Below, in pieces: positions 31,568 to 41,168 of a stretch of DNA of 64,000 bases (within the stretch, counting starts at the first letter, position 1; each line of letters starts with the position of its first letter). The stretch comes from Flavobacterium sp. TR2 (GTDB lineage: Bacteria; Bacteroidota; Bacteroidia; Flavobacteriales; Flavobacteriaceae). The translations under genes and the position numbers were made by a program. The notes under the pieces were generated by a model that was not told the origin of the DNA, made no database searches, and saw only the letters and a program-made list of their open reading frames with translations. The stretch lies in NCBI RefSeq assembly GCF_025252405.1, contig NZ_CP104307.1, positions 496,001 through 560,000 of the forward strand, in the 5' to 3' direction.

Positions 31568-32008
31568 ATGAAAAATCCAAAAAGCTACAGTTTACTGGTA
31601 TTATTATGCCTTTTAATTTCTTCTAAATCTTTATCGCAAAACAATCAGCCGTTGATGCCAACGCAGCAAAACAAAATCATAATTGATAAAATTGTCGAGG
31701 CTGCCCATTATAAAAATTATGTGATTGATTTTTGCTTATCTAAAATAAACGAAGCTTCGGCAAAAGAAGGCTGGAACGAACAAAAAGCTATGGAAATTAC
31801 TCAAAGCATCAATTACAAAAATTTTAGAGATGCGATTTACAACAGTTTTGTTGTTTTTGACGAAGTTGAACTGGAAACTTTGCTAAAAGCGTACGAAAAA
31901 GATACGGCTTATCAAACCCAAAATGTGATGACCAATAATAAAGTGCTCATCAATAATCTGAACATTTTTGCCAATGATATTGTAAAAGGGAAGTATCTTT
32001 TGAAGTGA
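31568..32008 (+). CDS. Secreted hypothetical protein
   Basis: The start at the ATG at 31568 (MKNPKSYSLLVLLCLLISSKSLSQ) gives 146 residues with a clear signal peptide ending at LSQ. An upstream frame from 31484 overlaps the terminator and is not used. The mature part is helical with no known motif. Possibly a DUF2059-like periplasmic protein; low confidence. Confidence 0.6.
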   Translation: MKNPKSYSLLVLLCLLISSKSLSQNNQPLMPTQQNKIIIDKIVEAAHYKNYVIDFCLSKINEASAKEGWNEQKAMEITQSINYKNFRDAIYNSFVVFDEVELETLLKAYEKDTAYQTQNVMTNNKVLINNLNIFANDIVKGKYLLK

Positions 32009-32058
32009 AAAAAAGTTGCTGAGATGCTGAGAAGCTAAGCTTCTAAATTTTTTTAAAC

Positions 32059-32160
32059 CTTTGTCAAAGTTTAAAACTTTGACAAAGGCTATAACTTGAA
32101 ACTTCAAACTTCAAACTTGAAACTTCAAACTTGAAACCTGAAACTTCAAACTTGAAACAA
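32059..32160. repeat. Palindrome and AAACTTGAAACTTC tandem repeats
   Basis: A hairpin of CCTTTGTCAAAGTTT / AACTTTGACAAAGG is followed by six to seven units of AAACTTSAAAC-type sequence. The same TTTCAAG/CTTGAAA units recur at 40.8-41.1 kb, so this is a dispersed intergenic family. It separates convergent genes and may also end transcription. Confidence 0.7.
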
Positions 32161-32165
32161 AAAAC

Positions 32166-34556
32166 CTATTTCTTCGGTTTCAAAACCAGTTTTGTTGATG
32201 TTTTTATGATTTCGTCTTTGTTGAGCTTCATTTTTCTGAACTTTCCTGCGTTGTACATTTCGGCCTGATCTGCGTAATGTTTGCTTAAAGGGTTTCCTGA
32301 TTGGCCTGTTGGCAAAATGCTCCAGCTGTTTTCTACATCGGCAAAATCGATAATTCTTCGTGTTGATGGTCCGCCTTTGACATAATATTTGCCATCATCG
32401 TTAAACCCGAAGAATAAATTATTGATTACTTCATTTGAACCAGGAGAATTGAAAGGCCCAACATTAAACAATCCGCGAAGCGCTGCAACTTTCCCAAGCG
32501 GATGCTCGTGTTCTACGGTATGCACTTTCCCCCAATTCCATTCTGAAATATTTTCTCCTAGCTGATTTTGCAAAGCAATAACCGCATCATTAAAAGATTT
32601 TGTAACAATAGCTGTTCTGGTTTCTTTTACATTTTTTGTTTTGATATTATCCCACCAAACCGAATTTTCGTTTTTTATCTGGTTGGCTATAACTTGTTTT
32701 CCAAGAGAAATTCCCAAAAACAGATTGAAGTTATCTTTGCCCATTTCGTCTTCAAATGTGTTTTTCAAGTACAAATAAATCCATTTGTTGTAAATCGTTG
32801 GTCCAACGTCTTCTAAATTGGTTGTCCCTTTCCAAGACTGTAAAACTTTTAAAACTTCTTTTTGCCTATTAGAAAGCGATTTTTGATCTAAACTTGCTAT
32901 TAGATTTTTAGAAGTTTCTACGGCAACATCAGAAGTATTATCATAAATCATTTTACTGATGGCTACTTTATCCCAATCTGATTTTCCATCTAAAATTCCC
33001 GAAATTCTTTTTGCTCGATCTTCTGGCAGATAATATCCTGGGTATAAAAAACCATTGTCTATAGCCTCTGGCTGATTATTGGCAGAGTAAACATATCCCC
33101 ACTCTGGATTTTCAGCTGATGGATTTTCTTCAAAATCTAAAAATTTAGCAATATCATCCTTTCCGCTAGAACCGTCTAAAATCAAGTGGGTGTTGATGCC
33201 TTCATTGTGCCTGTACAATTTTCCGCTCGCCCACCAAGCCACATTTCCTTTAGCATCTCCGTACATTACATTCAGTCCTGGAGCGGCAATTAAGCTGACA
33301 GATTTTTTAAAATCAGTAGTGTTTTTAGCATGTGAAAGACCATAAGCCGCATCTAAAATCTGGATAGGTTCTCTTGTGTACGTCCACGACATTGCAATCG
33401 GGTTTTTCTTTTCTAAACGCTCCATAAAATCATTCATAACGGGACCATGACGCGTAATTTTTACAGTCAAAACAACATCTGAAGAATCTTTAACCTTTAT
33501 CGTTTTTTTTCTGATTTCATATTTGTCAAAACCTGTCGGAGTCTGATATTGAGAAGCGTCGCCAGCTTTATTTTTTTCCTGATAAAAGTCGATGTCATCA
33601 TTTTCAAACATCGTCAGACCATAAGCATAATCTCTATTGTGAGCCAAAAGCGGAAATGGCGTTCCTGCCAAATAGCAGCCGTACAGTTCATGTTGCGGAG
33701 TTACCAAATGCGCCTCGTACCAAGTTCCTGGCTGCGAGAATCCAATGTGAGGGTCATTTGCAAAAATAACTTTACCCGTTTTCGATTTATGCGGACCAAC
33801 AACCCAGCTGTTGCTTCCAACAAATGGCGGAATCGGAGATTGATCCAACATAGCAGTTATAGATTTAGAAATCTCGGCATACTCTTCTGTTTTCTCTTTT
33901 GAGATTTTAATTTTTGTGTTATTAAATTCTCCTTCAATGCCTAAATCTTTCAAATAAGCAGTTCCGAATTTATTTTTAATGTCGGTCACTAATGGATCTG
34001 TTTTCTGAGCCATAGCAAAGCTAAAAGACATATAGCCAAAAATATTGTAAACGTCTTTTATGGTAAACTGCTGTTTTTTTACACCAACCAAAGTAAATTC
34101 TATTGGTGTCACTCCTTCTTCCAAATATTGGTTAATGCCATCCAGATAAGCCTGAGTCAGTTTATAGCTTTCGCTGTTTTTATCCAATTTTGCGATAGCT
34201 TTAGCGGAAGCTTCTTCAATTCCTATTCCAGCAAAAAACTTGTCATTTTTAAGCGCGACGCCCCCAAAAATTTCGGAGAGACGTCCTGGAGCAATTCGGC
34301 GCAACAATTCCATCTGCCATAATCTTTCCTGTGCGTGCACATAACCAAGGGCTGTCATAGCATCTTTTTCGGAGTCAGCATAAATATGCGGCACGCCAAA
34401 ATCATCAAAATAAACTGTAGTTTCTTTTTCAAGATTTTTTAATTCTAATGATCCTTCATATTTCGGCTTGAGATGAAAAATATAAGCGCATAAACCAATT
34501 GCAAGAATTACAATAAGAACCAATACAGTCAGCAGGATTTTTTTAATTATTCTCAT
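32166..34556 (-). CDS. Penicillin acylase family (Ntn) hydrolase
   Basis: A 796-residue protein: N-terminal membrane anchor or signal (about residues 5-27), the alpha-chain motif 'DDFGVPHIYADSEKDAMTALGYVHAQERLWQMELLRR' (50-87), and the autocleavage site G247/Ser248 in 'FVGSNSWVVGPHKSKTGK', where Ser248 becomes the beta-chain nucleophile. It also shows 'NDPHIGFSQPGTWYEAHL' and a late 'PFNSPGSNEVINN'. These periplasmic enzymes cleave amides such as acyl-homoserine lactones or beta-lactams; the substrate is not predictable. Confidence 0.92.
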   Translation of the reverse strand: MRIIKKILLTVLVLIVILAIGLCAYIFHLKPKYEGSLELKNLEKETTVYFDDFGVPHIYADSEKDAMTALGYVHAQERLWQMELLRRIAPGRLSEIFGGVALKNDKFFAGIGIEEASAKAIAKLDKNSESYKLTQAYLDGINQYLEEGVTPIEFTLVGVKKQQFTIKDVYNIFGYMSFSFAMAQKTDPLVTDIKNKFGTAYLKDLGIEGEFNNTKIKISKEKTEEYAEISKSITAMLDQSPIPPFVGSNSWVVGPHKSKTGKVIFANDPHIGFSQPGTWYEAHLVTPQHELYGCYLAGTPFPLLAHNRDYAYGLTMFENDDIDFYQEKNKAGDASQYQTPTGFDKYEIRKKTIKVKDSSDVVLTVKITRHGPVMNDFMERLEKKNPIAMSWTYTREPIQILDAAYGLSHAKNTTDFKKSVSLIAAPGLNVMYGDAKGNVAWWASGKLYRHNEGINTHLILDGSSGKDDIAKFLDFEENPSAENPEWGYVYSANNQPEAIDNGFLYPGYYLPEDRAKRISGILDGKSDWDKVAISKMIYDNTSDVAVETSKNLIASLDQKSLSNRQKEVLKVLQSWKGTTNLEDVGPTIYNKWIYLYLKNTFEDEMGKDNFNLFLGISLGKQVIANQIKNENSVWWDNIKTKNVKETRTAIVTKSFNDAVIALQNQLGENISEWNWGKVHTVEHEHPLGKVAALRGLFNVGPFNSPGSNEVINNLFFGFNDDGKYYVKGGPSTRRIIDFADVENSWSILPTGQSGNPLSKHYADQAEMYNAGKFRKMKLNKDEIIKTSTKLVLKPKK

Positions 34557-34662
34557 GTTCTAAAAAGATGAAATTTAAAATGATGTAACTTTTCTATAAA
34601 ATTTTATAAAAGGCAATTCTCTTTAAAACTCTAAATTTATGTATTTAAAATTAATACTATAA

Positions 34663-36219
34663 ATGTCCATCTATAAAAAAATAGCGATTGTAGCAATTTC
34701 TTTTCTTGCAATTGTAATTCTTGCCAATATCGCGCTGAATTACTGGATTAAAAAGCAGCTTCCAATCATTATTCACGAGAAAAATAAAACTGCCTACAAC
34801 ATTAACTACGAAAAAATCGAAGTCTCTCTCTTTTCTCGAAATATTAACGCTCAAACTTTGCTGGTAAGCCCTAAAAATGAGCCAAAAGACAGTAAAAATG
34901 GACTTTTTACCAAAATTGAATCGATTACAATTAAGCATTTCAATATTTGGGATTTGGCGTTTCGCGATATTATTCAGGCTGAAAGCATCATCATCAATAA
35001 ACCTCGCGTCATTTTATACAAAAAAGGAGAAAAACTGCTAAATAACAGCAAAAGCATTAAAACCGAAATCATAGAACCGTTTCGTAAAATTATTGCTGTT
35101 TCGAATATTTATCTGAACAACGGAACAGTCGATGTTGTTTCCTTAGATAGCAAAAAACCTATTTTCAGCATCAAAAAAATCCTTTTAAAACTGGAAGGCA
35201 TTTTAATTACCGACGCTACCTTAAAAGAAAAAATTCCGCTTCAATATAAAAATTATGCTTTGGTCTGCGACAGCTTGTTTTATAGGCCAAATGGTTTTTA
35301 TGATATCAATATTGGAAAAATAAGCACCGAAAAAAATTTCTTAAAGATTAATAATTTCTCCAATCTCCCTCAATTTGAACGACGAGAATTTCTAAAACGT
35401 CTTGAAAAAGAAAAGGACATTTACAATTTGAAGTTTGACTCTGCCCAAGTTGAAAAAATGGATTGGGGTTTTAAAAATGACCGCTTTTATTTTAAGGCAA
35501 ATTCGCTGGTTATTAATCATTTTGATGCCAATATTTATCGCGGAAAAATGCTGAAAGATGATTTGAGCAAAAAATACCTGTACAGTCATTTGCTGCGAAA
35601 TCTAAAATTCCCTCTTCAAATTGATACGCTGCAGGTTTTAAAATCGAAATTGGTGTACGAAGAAGAACTCGATTTTTCTGACGGTCCTGGAGTATTGACT
35701 TTTGACCGTTTCAATATGCAGGCGACCAATTTAAAAAGCGGTTTTGGTCTAACCAAAACAGACGATGTAAAAATCAAAGTCAAATGTATTTTTATGAAAA
35801 ACTCTCCTCTTGATGTTGATTGGAGTTTTAATGTTTTGGATAAGAGCGACGGATTTCACATTCAAGGCGTGATCTCAAATTTTGATGTCACAGGAATGAC
35901 AAGATTTACAAAACCGTATATTAACACAACTTTTACCGGCACTTTTCATAAATACCGTTTCAATTTCTACGGAAACGATAATGGGTCAAAAGGAAATGCT
36001 TCTTTAGATTACGACGATCTAAAAGTAAAATTGTACCAGAAGAAAAAACCTGAAAAAGAAGCCAAACTCAAAACCGCAATTGCAAATTTATTAGTCAAAA
36101 ACGATTCGAAGGACAAAGCCAAAACCGCCGAAGTTGAAGTAGAACGGCTTCAAGACAGATCGTTCTATAACCTATTGTGGAGAAGCATAGCAGAGTCTTT
36201 GAAGAAGATTTTGATTTAA
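34663..36219 (+). CDS. AsmA/DUF748-like membrane-anchored protein
   Basis: A 518-residue protein. One N-terminal TM segment (IAIVAISFLAIVILANIALNYWI) is followed by a long beta-rich periplasmic region typical of AsmA-like bridge proteins ('INYEKIEVSLFSRNINAQTLLVSPK', 'FHIQGVISNFDVTGMTRFTKPYI', 'GNASLDYDDLKVKLYQKKK'). Members of this group help lipid transport to the outer membrane. It stands alone, divergent from the penicillin acylase. Confidence 0.7.
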   Translation: MSIYKKIAIVAISFLAIVILANIALNYWIKKQLPIIIHEKNKTAYNINYEKIEVSLFSRNINAQTLLVSPKNEPKDSKNGLFTKIESITIKHFNIWDLAFRDIIQAESIIINKPRVILYKKGEKLLNNSKSIKTEIIEPFRKIIAVSNIYLNNGTVDVVSLDSKKPIFSIKKILLKLEGILITDATLKEKIPLQYKNYALVCDSLFYRPNGFYDINIGKISTEKNFLKINNFSNLPQFERREFLKRLEKEKDIYNLKFDSAQVEKMDWGFKNDRFYFKANSLVINHFDANIYRGKMLKDDLSKKYLYSHLLRNLKFPLQIDTLQVLKSKLVYEEELDFSDGPGVLTFDRFNMQATNLKSGFGLTKTDDVKIKVKCIFMKNSPLDVDWSFNVLDKSDGFHIQGVISNFDVTGMTRFTKPYINTTFTGTFHKYRFNFYGNDNGSKGNASLDYDDLKVKLYQKKKPEKEAKLKTAIANLLVKNDSKDKAKTAEVEVERLQDRSFYNLLWRSIAESLKKILI

Positions 36220-36306
36220 TTTTTTTTCTGCCACGAATTCACGAATTTAATTTAAGAAAGTTCCTGAATTAATGGCAACCAATCTGTAAAGATTTCAATT
36301 TTAAAC

Positions 36307-36762
36307 ATAGCCTGCGGTTTCAACCGCAGGTACACAACGCGCATTCGCAACGCATATTCACAACGCATTTACACAAAACGTTTTCCAAAAATACGTCCCA
36401 CTCGGTTGAAACCGCGGGCTATATTATGATTGGGAACATTTAAAAAATATTTATAGAAGATTTTGATATAAAATCCTATTGGCAAATATAGCCTGCGGTT
36501 TCAACCGCAGGTACACAACGCATTTACACAAAACGTTTTCCAAAAATACGTCCCACGCGGTTGAAACCGAGGGCTATATTATGATTGGGAACATTTAAAA
36601 AATATTTATAGATGATTTTAATATAAAATCCTATTGGCAAATATAGCCTGCGGTTTCAACCGCAGGTACACAACGCGTATTCGCAACGCATATTCACAAC
36701 GCATTTGCACAAAATGTTTTCCAAAAATACGTCCCACGCGGTTGAAACCGCGGGCTATATTA
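36307..36762. repeat. Three REP-like palindromic units
   Basis: Three copies begin at about 36307, 36488 and 36643. Each has the hairpin CCTGCGGTTTCAACCGCAGG, a variable ACACAACGC-rich spacer and the opposite arm CGGTTGAAACCGCGGGCTAT. Copies share a tail with TTTAAAAAAT and AAAATCCTATTGGCAAATA. Copies 1 and 3 have a 26-bp insertion in the spacer compared with copy 2. They fill most of the 677-bp gap 36220-36896, which holds no gene. Confidence 0.85.
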
Positions 36763-36896
36763 TAATTGGGAACATTTAAAAAATCAACTCGTGTTAATTT
36801 TTGCAATTCGTGGCAACCAACCTCTAAACCTGATATTTGTCAGGTTTTATCAAAATTTATTTTTTTTCATTTGTCTCTATTTTAATCTGAATAAAA

Positions 36897-38693
36897 ATGA
36901 CAAAAAATAACCTGCATACTTTTCATATTCCGGTAATGGGACTTGCTTATACAATTGATAGCCCGATCCGAGTAGCGCAGTACGGGATTTCATCTGTGAT
37001 TGCTCTTGCCGATGATGATCTGATTGAGAAGATGCGTAATTTTTACAGCACAAAATTCAATATCCCATACGAAGAAATTACGCAAAAATTTCATGATTAC
37101 CGTGCCGAAAGAATTACCTCTTATTTAAATTTAGTTGATAAGATTGTAAAAGAAAAGTTCGAAAATTTTAAAACAGAATTGGCTGAAAGCAAAACGGCAT
37201 TAGAAAATTTCATGTCAATGCTCCCGAATACTTCTGACATAAAAAAAGGATTTCAGAATATACTCGACGACGGAATTGCTTTTAAAGAAAACATTCAGCA
37301 TTATATTGAATCGCATCTTTTTCCGGGAGAAATTGATGTGAACATCATGACGAAATTAGACAAAGATAATTTTGCCAAAAACGAACAGCTTCCGATTGAA
37401 TTTAATGATGCTCATGCCGCTTTAAGAGGTTTTGCCAACAGTAATCTGGAATCTTCTGTGGTTCTTTCTGCCGGAATGAATCCGAGATTGTTTGGTTACT
37501 TCGAAAATTTCAAAGATTTTTTCCCAAATGAAAATAACGAGCTGAAAAAGAAAATCATTTTGAAAGTAAGTGATTTTAGGTCGGCAATGATTCAAGGAAA
37601 TTTTTTGGCTAAAAAAGGTTTATGGGTTTCCGAATACCGAATTGAATCTGGATTAAACTGCGGAGGGCACGCTTTTGCAACTGACGGACTCTTATTGGGC
37701 ACCATTTTAGAAGAATTCAAGCAAAAAAAAGAACAATTGGTACAATCGGCCCACGATTTAATGATTAAAGCCTTACAGGCAAAAAATCAGCATTTTCCTG
37801 AGAATCCTCTAGAATTAAAAATTACAGTTCAAGGCGGAGTTGGAACAGCACAAGAACATGAATTTTTATTAGAAGAATACCATGTAGATTCTATAGGCTG
37901 GGGTTCACCTTTTTTGCTAGTTCCCGAAGCCACTTCTGTAGATAAAGAAACACGCAATTTATTGATGAATGCTAAAGAAGACGATTTCTACTTGAGCAAC
38001 ATTTCGCCTTTGGGAGTTCCTTTTAATACTTTAAAGGGAACAACAAATGAATTTTTAAAGCAAAAACGAATTCAGGAAAATAAAGCTGGAAGTTCTTGCC
38101 CGAAGAAATTTTTAGCTTTAAGCAAAGAATATGATCCGCACGGAATTTGTACTGCGTCAAAAAAATATCAAGATATAAAACTGGAAGAATTAGAAAGTAA
38201 AAGAGACACGATTTCTGACGATGCGTTTGAAAAAAGTAAAATCAAAATCACCGAAAAATCATGTTTATGCGTTGGTTTGGCCAATGCTTCTTATCTGGAA
38301 AATGACATTAAAATAAAAGGCCAGGCACAAGGGGTTGTAATTTGCCCAGGTCCAAATTTGGCTTATTTTGATCAGGAAGTTTCTTTAAAAGATATGATCC
38401 AACATATTTATCAAGGAAAATCGATTATCAGAACCGAACGTCCAAACTTGTTTATAAAAGAGCTCAAAATGTACGTTGCGTATTTTAGAAATGAAATCCA
38501 ATCTATTTCTGGAGAACTTACTGCTGCTCAGATTAAAAAATGGAATACTTTTAAATCTAATCTGTTGGATGGAATTGAGTATTATAAAAATTTATTTGAA
38601 TCGACATCGATCTTTAAGGGTCATCTTGATCAACTCGATTCTTGTAAATCAGAATTAGTTGGTATAAAAATTCCCGTTTCAGAGTCGGTTTAA
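36897..38693 (+). CDS. Cys-rich TIM-barrel-like protein, unknown
   Basis: A 598-residue protein, cytosolic. The first 230 residues are helical. A barrel-like half follows with 'SGLNCGGHAFATDG', 'LKITVQGGVGTAQEHEFLLEEYHVDSIGWGSPFLLVPEATSVD' and 'NISPLGVPFNTLKGT', as in FMN-dependent barrel enzymes (glutamate synthase / nitronate monooxygenase type). Then comes a Cys cluster: SSCPKK, HGICTASKKY, KSCLCVGLANA, VICPGP. The cysteines could hold an Fe-S cluster. This is a fold-level impression only. Confidence 0.55.
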   Translation: MTKNNLHTFHIPVMGLAYTIDSPIRVAQYGISSVIALADDDLIEKMRNFYSTKFNIPYEEITQKFHDYRAERITSYLNLVDKIVKEKFENFKTELAESKTALENFMSMLPNTSDIKKGFQNILDDGIAFKENIQHYIESHLFPGEIDVNIMTKLDKDNFAKNEQLPIEFNDAHAALRGFANSNLESSVVLSAGMNPRLFGYFENFKDFFPNENNELKKKIILKVSDFRSAMIQGNFLAKKGLWVSEYRIESGLNCGGHAFATDGLLLGTILEEFKQKKEQLVQSAHDLMIKALQAKNQHFPENPLELKITVQGGVGTAQEHEFLLEEYHVDSIGWGSPFLLVPEATSVDKETRNLLMNAKEDDFYLSNISPLGVPFNTLKGTTNEFLKQKRIQENKAGSSCPKKFLALSKEYDPHGICTASKKYQDIKLEELESKRDTISDDAFEKSKIKITEKSCLCVGLANASYLENDIKIKGQAQGVVICPGPNLAYFDQEVSLKDMIQHIYQGKSIIRTERPNLFIKELKMYVAYFRNEIQSISGELTAAQIKKWNTFKSNLLDGIEYYKNLFESTSIFKGHLDQLDSCKSELVGIKIPVSESV

Positions 38694-38698
38694 AAATG

Positions 38699-38729
38699 AA
38701 ACCCCAAATTATCACCTAATTTGGGGTTT
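38699..38729. terminator. Bidirectional terminator
   Basis: AAACCCCAAAT / ATTTGGGGTTT form a perfect 11-bp stem with a 9-base loop between convergent genes ending at 38693 and 38749. Confidence 0.85.
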
Positions 38730-38748
38730 ATTTTTATTTATAGAAAAA

Positions 38749-39174
38749 CTATTCTTTCTTTTTGTTTTTACTGTCAATAACAGCTCCAGTTCCTGTTCCG
38801 ACTGCTGCTCCAGCTAAACCTCCAATAATGGCGCCCTCACCTTTTTTCTTACTGACAATTGCTCCAGTTGCAGCACCAACTCCCGCACCAATTACTGCGC
38901 CCTTAGCAGTTGCACTCCAACCTTTCTTTTTGGCTGGTGTGGCGGCTGTCGCATCTTGCTGATGCACTACAACAACTTTTTCTTTTTGAGCTTCGATCTT
39001 CTGTTCATTTATCTTAGCCATTTCAGTCTTCATCGAATCGATAACGCGCTGTTTGTTAATCTCAACTTTCATTGAATCAATGCTGGCTTGTTTGGCTTTA
39101 TTAATATCTTCTTTGTTTTGTTGTTGACAAGAAGTTAAAAATATCACGGTCAATAAAATATATAAGCCTTTCAT
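38749..39174 (-). CDS. Glycine-zipper lipoprotein
   Basis: A 141-residue protein with lipobox FLTSC (Cys16), a charged helical region, and a C-terminal glycine-zipper (GAVIGAGVGAATGAIVSKKKGEGAIIGGLAGAAVGTGTGAVI, split by KKKGEG). Such YMGG/glycine-zipper lipoproteins sit in the outer membrane and are often linked to envelope stress. Confidence 0.8.
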   Translation of the reverse strand: MKGLYILLTVIFLTSCQQQNKEDINKAKQASIDSMKVEINKQRVIDSMKTEMAKINEQKIEAQKEKVVVVHQQDATAATPAKKKGWSATAKGAVIGAGVGAATGAIVSKKKGEGAIIGGLAGAAVGTGTGAVIDSKNKKKE

Positions 39175-39307
39175 GATTGTAACTTTTTTAAATTATACAA
39201 TACAAAATAAGCAATATCTGTTATAACGGTTGTTACAGAATTTTTTATAAAATTTATAAGATTACGCTAAGGAATATTCTCTCACTAACATTTTACTTCT
39301 AAAAATC

Positions 39308-39427
39308 TCGCAAAGATGCAAAGTTTAATTTTAAGTTGCCTCTAGCTTTAAACTAGAGATAAAATTGATAAGTAATAAAGCAGGAAGCAATTCATATAAT
39401 AATTTAAAAAACTTTGCGTCTTTGCGA
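39308..39427. repeat. Intergenic inverted repeat
   Basis: TCGCAAAGATGCAAAGTTT (39308-39326) and AAACTTTGCGTCTTTGCGA (39409-39427) pair over 19 bp with one mismatch. An inner hairpin CTCTAG / CTAGAG lies at 39340-39358. The 'cgcaaag' element recurs at 40.9 kb. Nothing else is seen in 39175-39443. Confidence 0.75.
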
Positions 39428-39443
39428 CTTTGAGCAATTACTC

Positions 39444-40718
39444 TTACTTTCCTAAAATCCCTTTTTTAAGAATTTGTCCGAAGTCATACATATCTTCATA
39501 AGAACAATACAAAGGAACTGGAGCAAGACGAATAACATTAGGTTCGCGCCAATCTGTAATGACTCCGTTTTTCATTAAATAATCAAATAATGCTCTTCCT
39601 TCTCCGTGTAAAAACACCGATAACTGCGAAGCTCTTTCTTTTGGATCTGAAGGCGTGATGATTTCGAAAGTGCTTTCTACTTCCTTATCAATTTCATGAA
39701 GAATAAATTCAAGGTAAGAAGTGATATGATCACGTTTTGCAATTAGAGCGTCCATTCCAACCTCAGCAAACATTTCTACCGAGGCTAAGTATGGCGCTAA
39801 CGATAAAACAGGAAGATTGCTAATCTGCCATCCGTCTGCTCCATGAACAGGATCAAAGTTTGGTTCCATTTTAAAACGGCGCTCTTTATTGTGTCCCCAC
39901 CAGCCCGCAAATCTTGGCAAATTTGAATTGTGATGTTTTTGGTGAACGAAACATCCTGAAGCGTTTCCTGGACCTGAATTCATATATTTATAACTGCACC
40001 AAGCAGCAAAATCTACATTCCAATCGTGAAGTTCTAATTTGATATTTCCAGCAGCGTGTGCCAAATCCCAACCCACTTTTGCTCCAACTTTTTGTCCAGC
40101 TGCAGTTATGGTTTTAATATCAAAAACTTGTCCTGTATAATAATTTACTCCGCCAATTAAAACCAAAGCCAGTTCATCGCCAACTTCATCAATTTTTGCT
40201 AAAACATCTTCCAAACGAATATTGTGTTCTCCTTCTCTGCGTTTAATTTCTACAATCGCATCTTCAGGTTTGTATCCGTGAAAGTTCACTTGGCTTTGAA
40301 ACATATATTGATCTGACGGAAAAGCTTTTTCTTCGCAGATAATTTTATAACGTGTTTTGGTCGGCTGATAAAAAGAAACCATCAATAAGTGAAGATTTAC
40401 CGTCAAAGTATTCATCACCGTAACTTCTGACGGAAGCGCTCCAACAATCTTACTCAACGGTTCTGCAAATCTTTCCTGATAATCCCACCAAGGTTTTTCA
40501 GCATAAAAATGACCTTCAACTGCCAGTTCTGCCCAATCGTTCATTACTTCATCAATATAAGCTTTGGTACGTTTTGGCTGCAGCCCCAAAGAATTTCCGG
40601 TGAAATAAATTACTCGCTTGTCATTTACTTTAGGAAAAATAAACTGATCCTGATAATGGTTTAATGCGTCTTTCGAATCTAGCTCTCGTGCAAATTCGCG
40701 TGTATTTTGAAAAGTCAT
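39444..40718 (-). CDS. kynU: Kynureninase
   Basis: I chose the ATG at 40718 (MTFQNTREFARELD), giving 424 residues, the normal length; the longer frame from 40784 adds low-complexity sequence. Motifs: 'VIYFTGNSLGLQPKRTKAYIDEVMNDWAELAVEGH' near the start, 'KVGWDLAHAAGNIKLELHDWNVDFAAWCSYKYMNSGPGNASGCFVH' with the PLP lysine in SYKYMN, and 'FAGWWGHNKERRFKMEP'. It cleaves kynurenine or 3-hydroxykynurenine in Trp degradation. Other kyn genes are not in the window. Confidence 0.95.
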   Translation of the reverse strand: MTFQNTREFARELDSKDALNHYQDQFIFPKVNDKRVIYFTGNSLGLQPKRTKAYIDEVMNDWAELAVEGHFYAEKPWWDYQERFAEPLSKIVGALPSEVTVMNTLTVNLHLLMVSFYQPTKTRYKIICEEKAFPSDQYMFQSQVNFHGYKPEDAIVEIKRREGEHNIRLEDVLAKIDEVGDELALVLIGGVNYYTGQVFDIKTITAAGQKVGAKVGWDLAHAAGNIKLELHDWNVDFAAWCSYKYMNSGPGNASGCFVHQKHHNSNLPRFAGWWGHNKERRFKMEPNFDPVHGADGWQISNLPVLSLAPYLASVEMFAEVGMDALIAKRDHITSYLEFILHEIDKEVESTFEIITPSDPKERASQLSVFLHGEGRALFDYLMKNGVITDWREPNVIRLAPVPLYCSYEDMYDFGQILKKGILGK

Positions 40719-40787
40719 TTTGTTTTTGTTTTGGATGCTAAAATAACAAAAATTGTTTGTTTTGTTTTGTTTCGAGGGGGGCAAGTT

Positions 40788-41098
40788 TCATGTTTCAAGT
40801 TTCAGGTTTCAAGTTTCATGTTTCTAGTTTCAGGTTTCATGTTTAAAGTTTAAAGTTTCATGTTGATATGCTTTGTGTGTTTTTACCGTAAAGTACGCAA
40901 AGTCTTTTTTAAGTTTTATGTTTAAACGCTAAGCTCGCAAAGCTTTGCGTTCTTTTTAATTTGGCAAAAACAAATTGAGTGGAAAATCCTTGCGGACTTT
41001 GCGGTAAAATTTCGCAACGAATGTTAAACCTGAAACTTGAAACATGAAACATGAAACCTGAAACTAGAAACATGAAACATGAAACTTGAAACTCGAAA
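40788..41098. repeat. Nested palindromic intergenic repeat, about 310 bp
   Basis: The outer arms are arrays of TTTCAAG/TTTCATG units (40788-40866) and their complement (41028-41098). The inner arms are TTTTACCGTAAAGTACGCAA (40881-) and CTTGCGGACTTTGCGGTAAA (40989-). The centre carries GCAAAGCTTTGC. It sits between kynU and queA and contains no gene. The whole block could fold into one long hairpin. Confidence 0.75.
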
Positions 41099-41112
41099 CC
41101 ATTAAAAAACAG

Positions 41113-41147
41113 AAAACCCGACAGATTATAAAAAACTGTCGGGTTCT
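41113..41147 (-). terminator. Terminator behind queA
   Basis: AACCCGACAG / CTGTCGGGTT form a 10-bp stem with an 11-base loop, flanked by A and T runs, 22 bases behind the queA stop. Confidence 0.85.
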
Positions 41148-41168
41148 TATATTGAAAATTAATTCCGA

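Noticed and set aside
36307-36762. CRISPR array
   Set aside because: Unit length is about 155-181 bp, spacers are nearly identical, and no cas genes are near; REP-like repeats explain it better.
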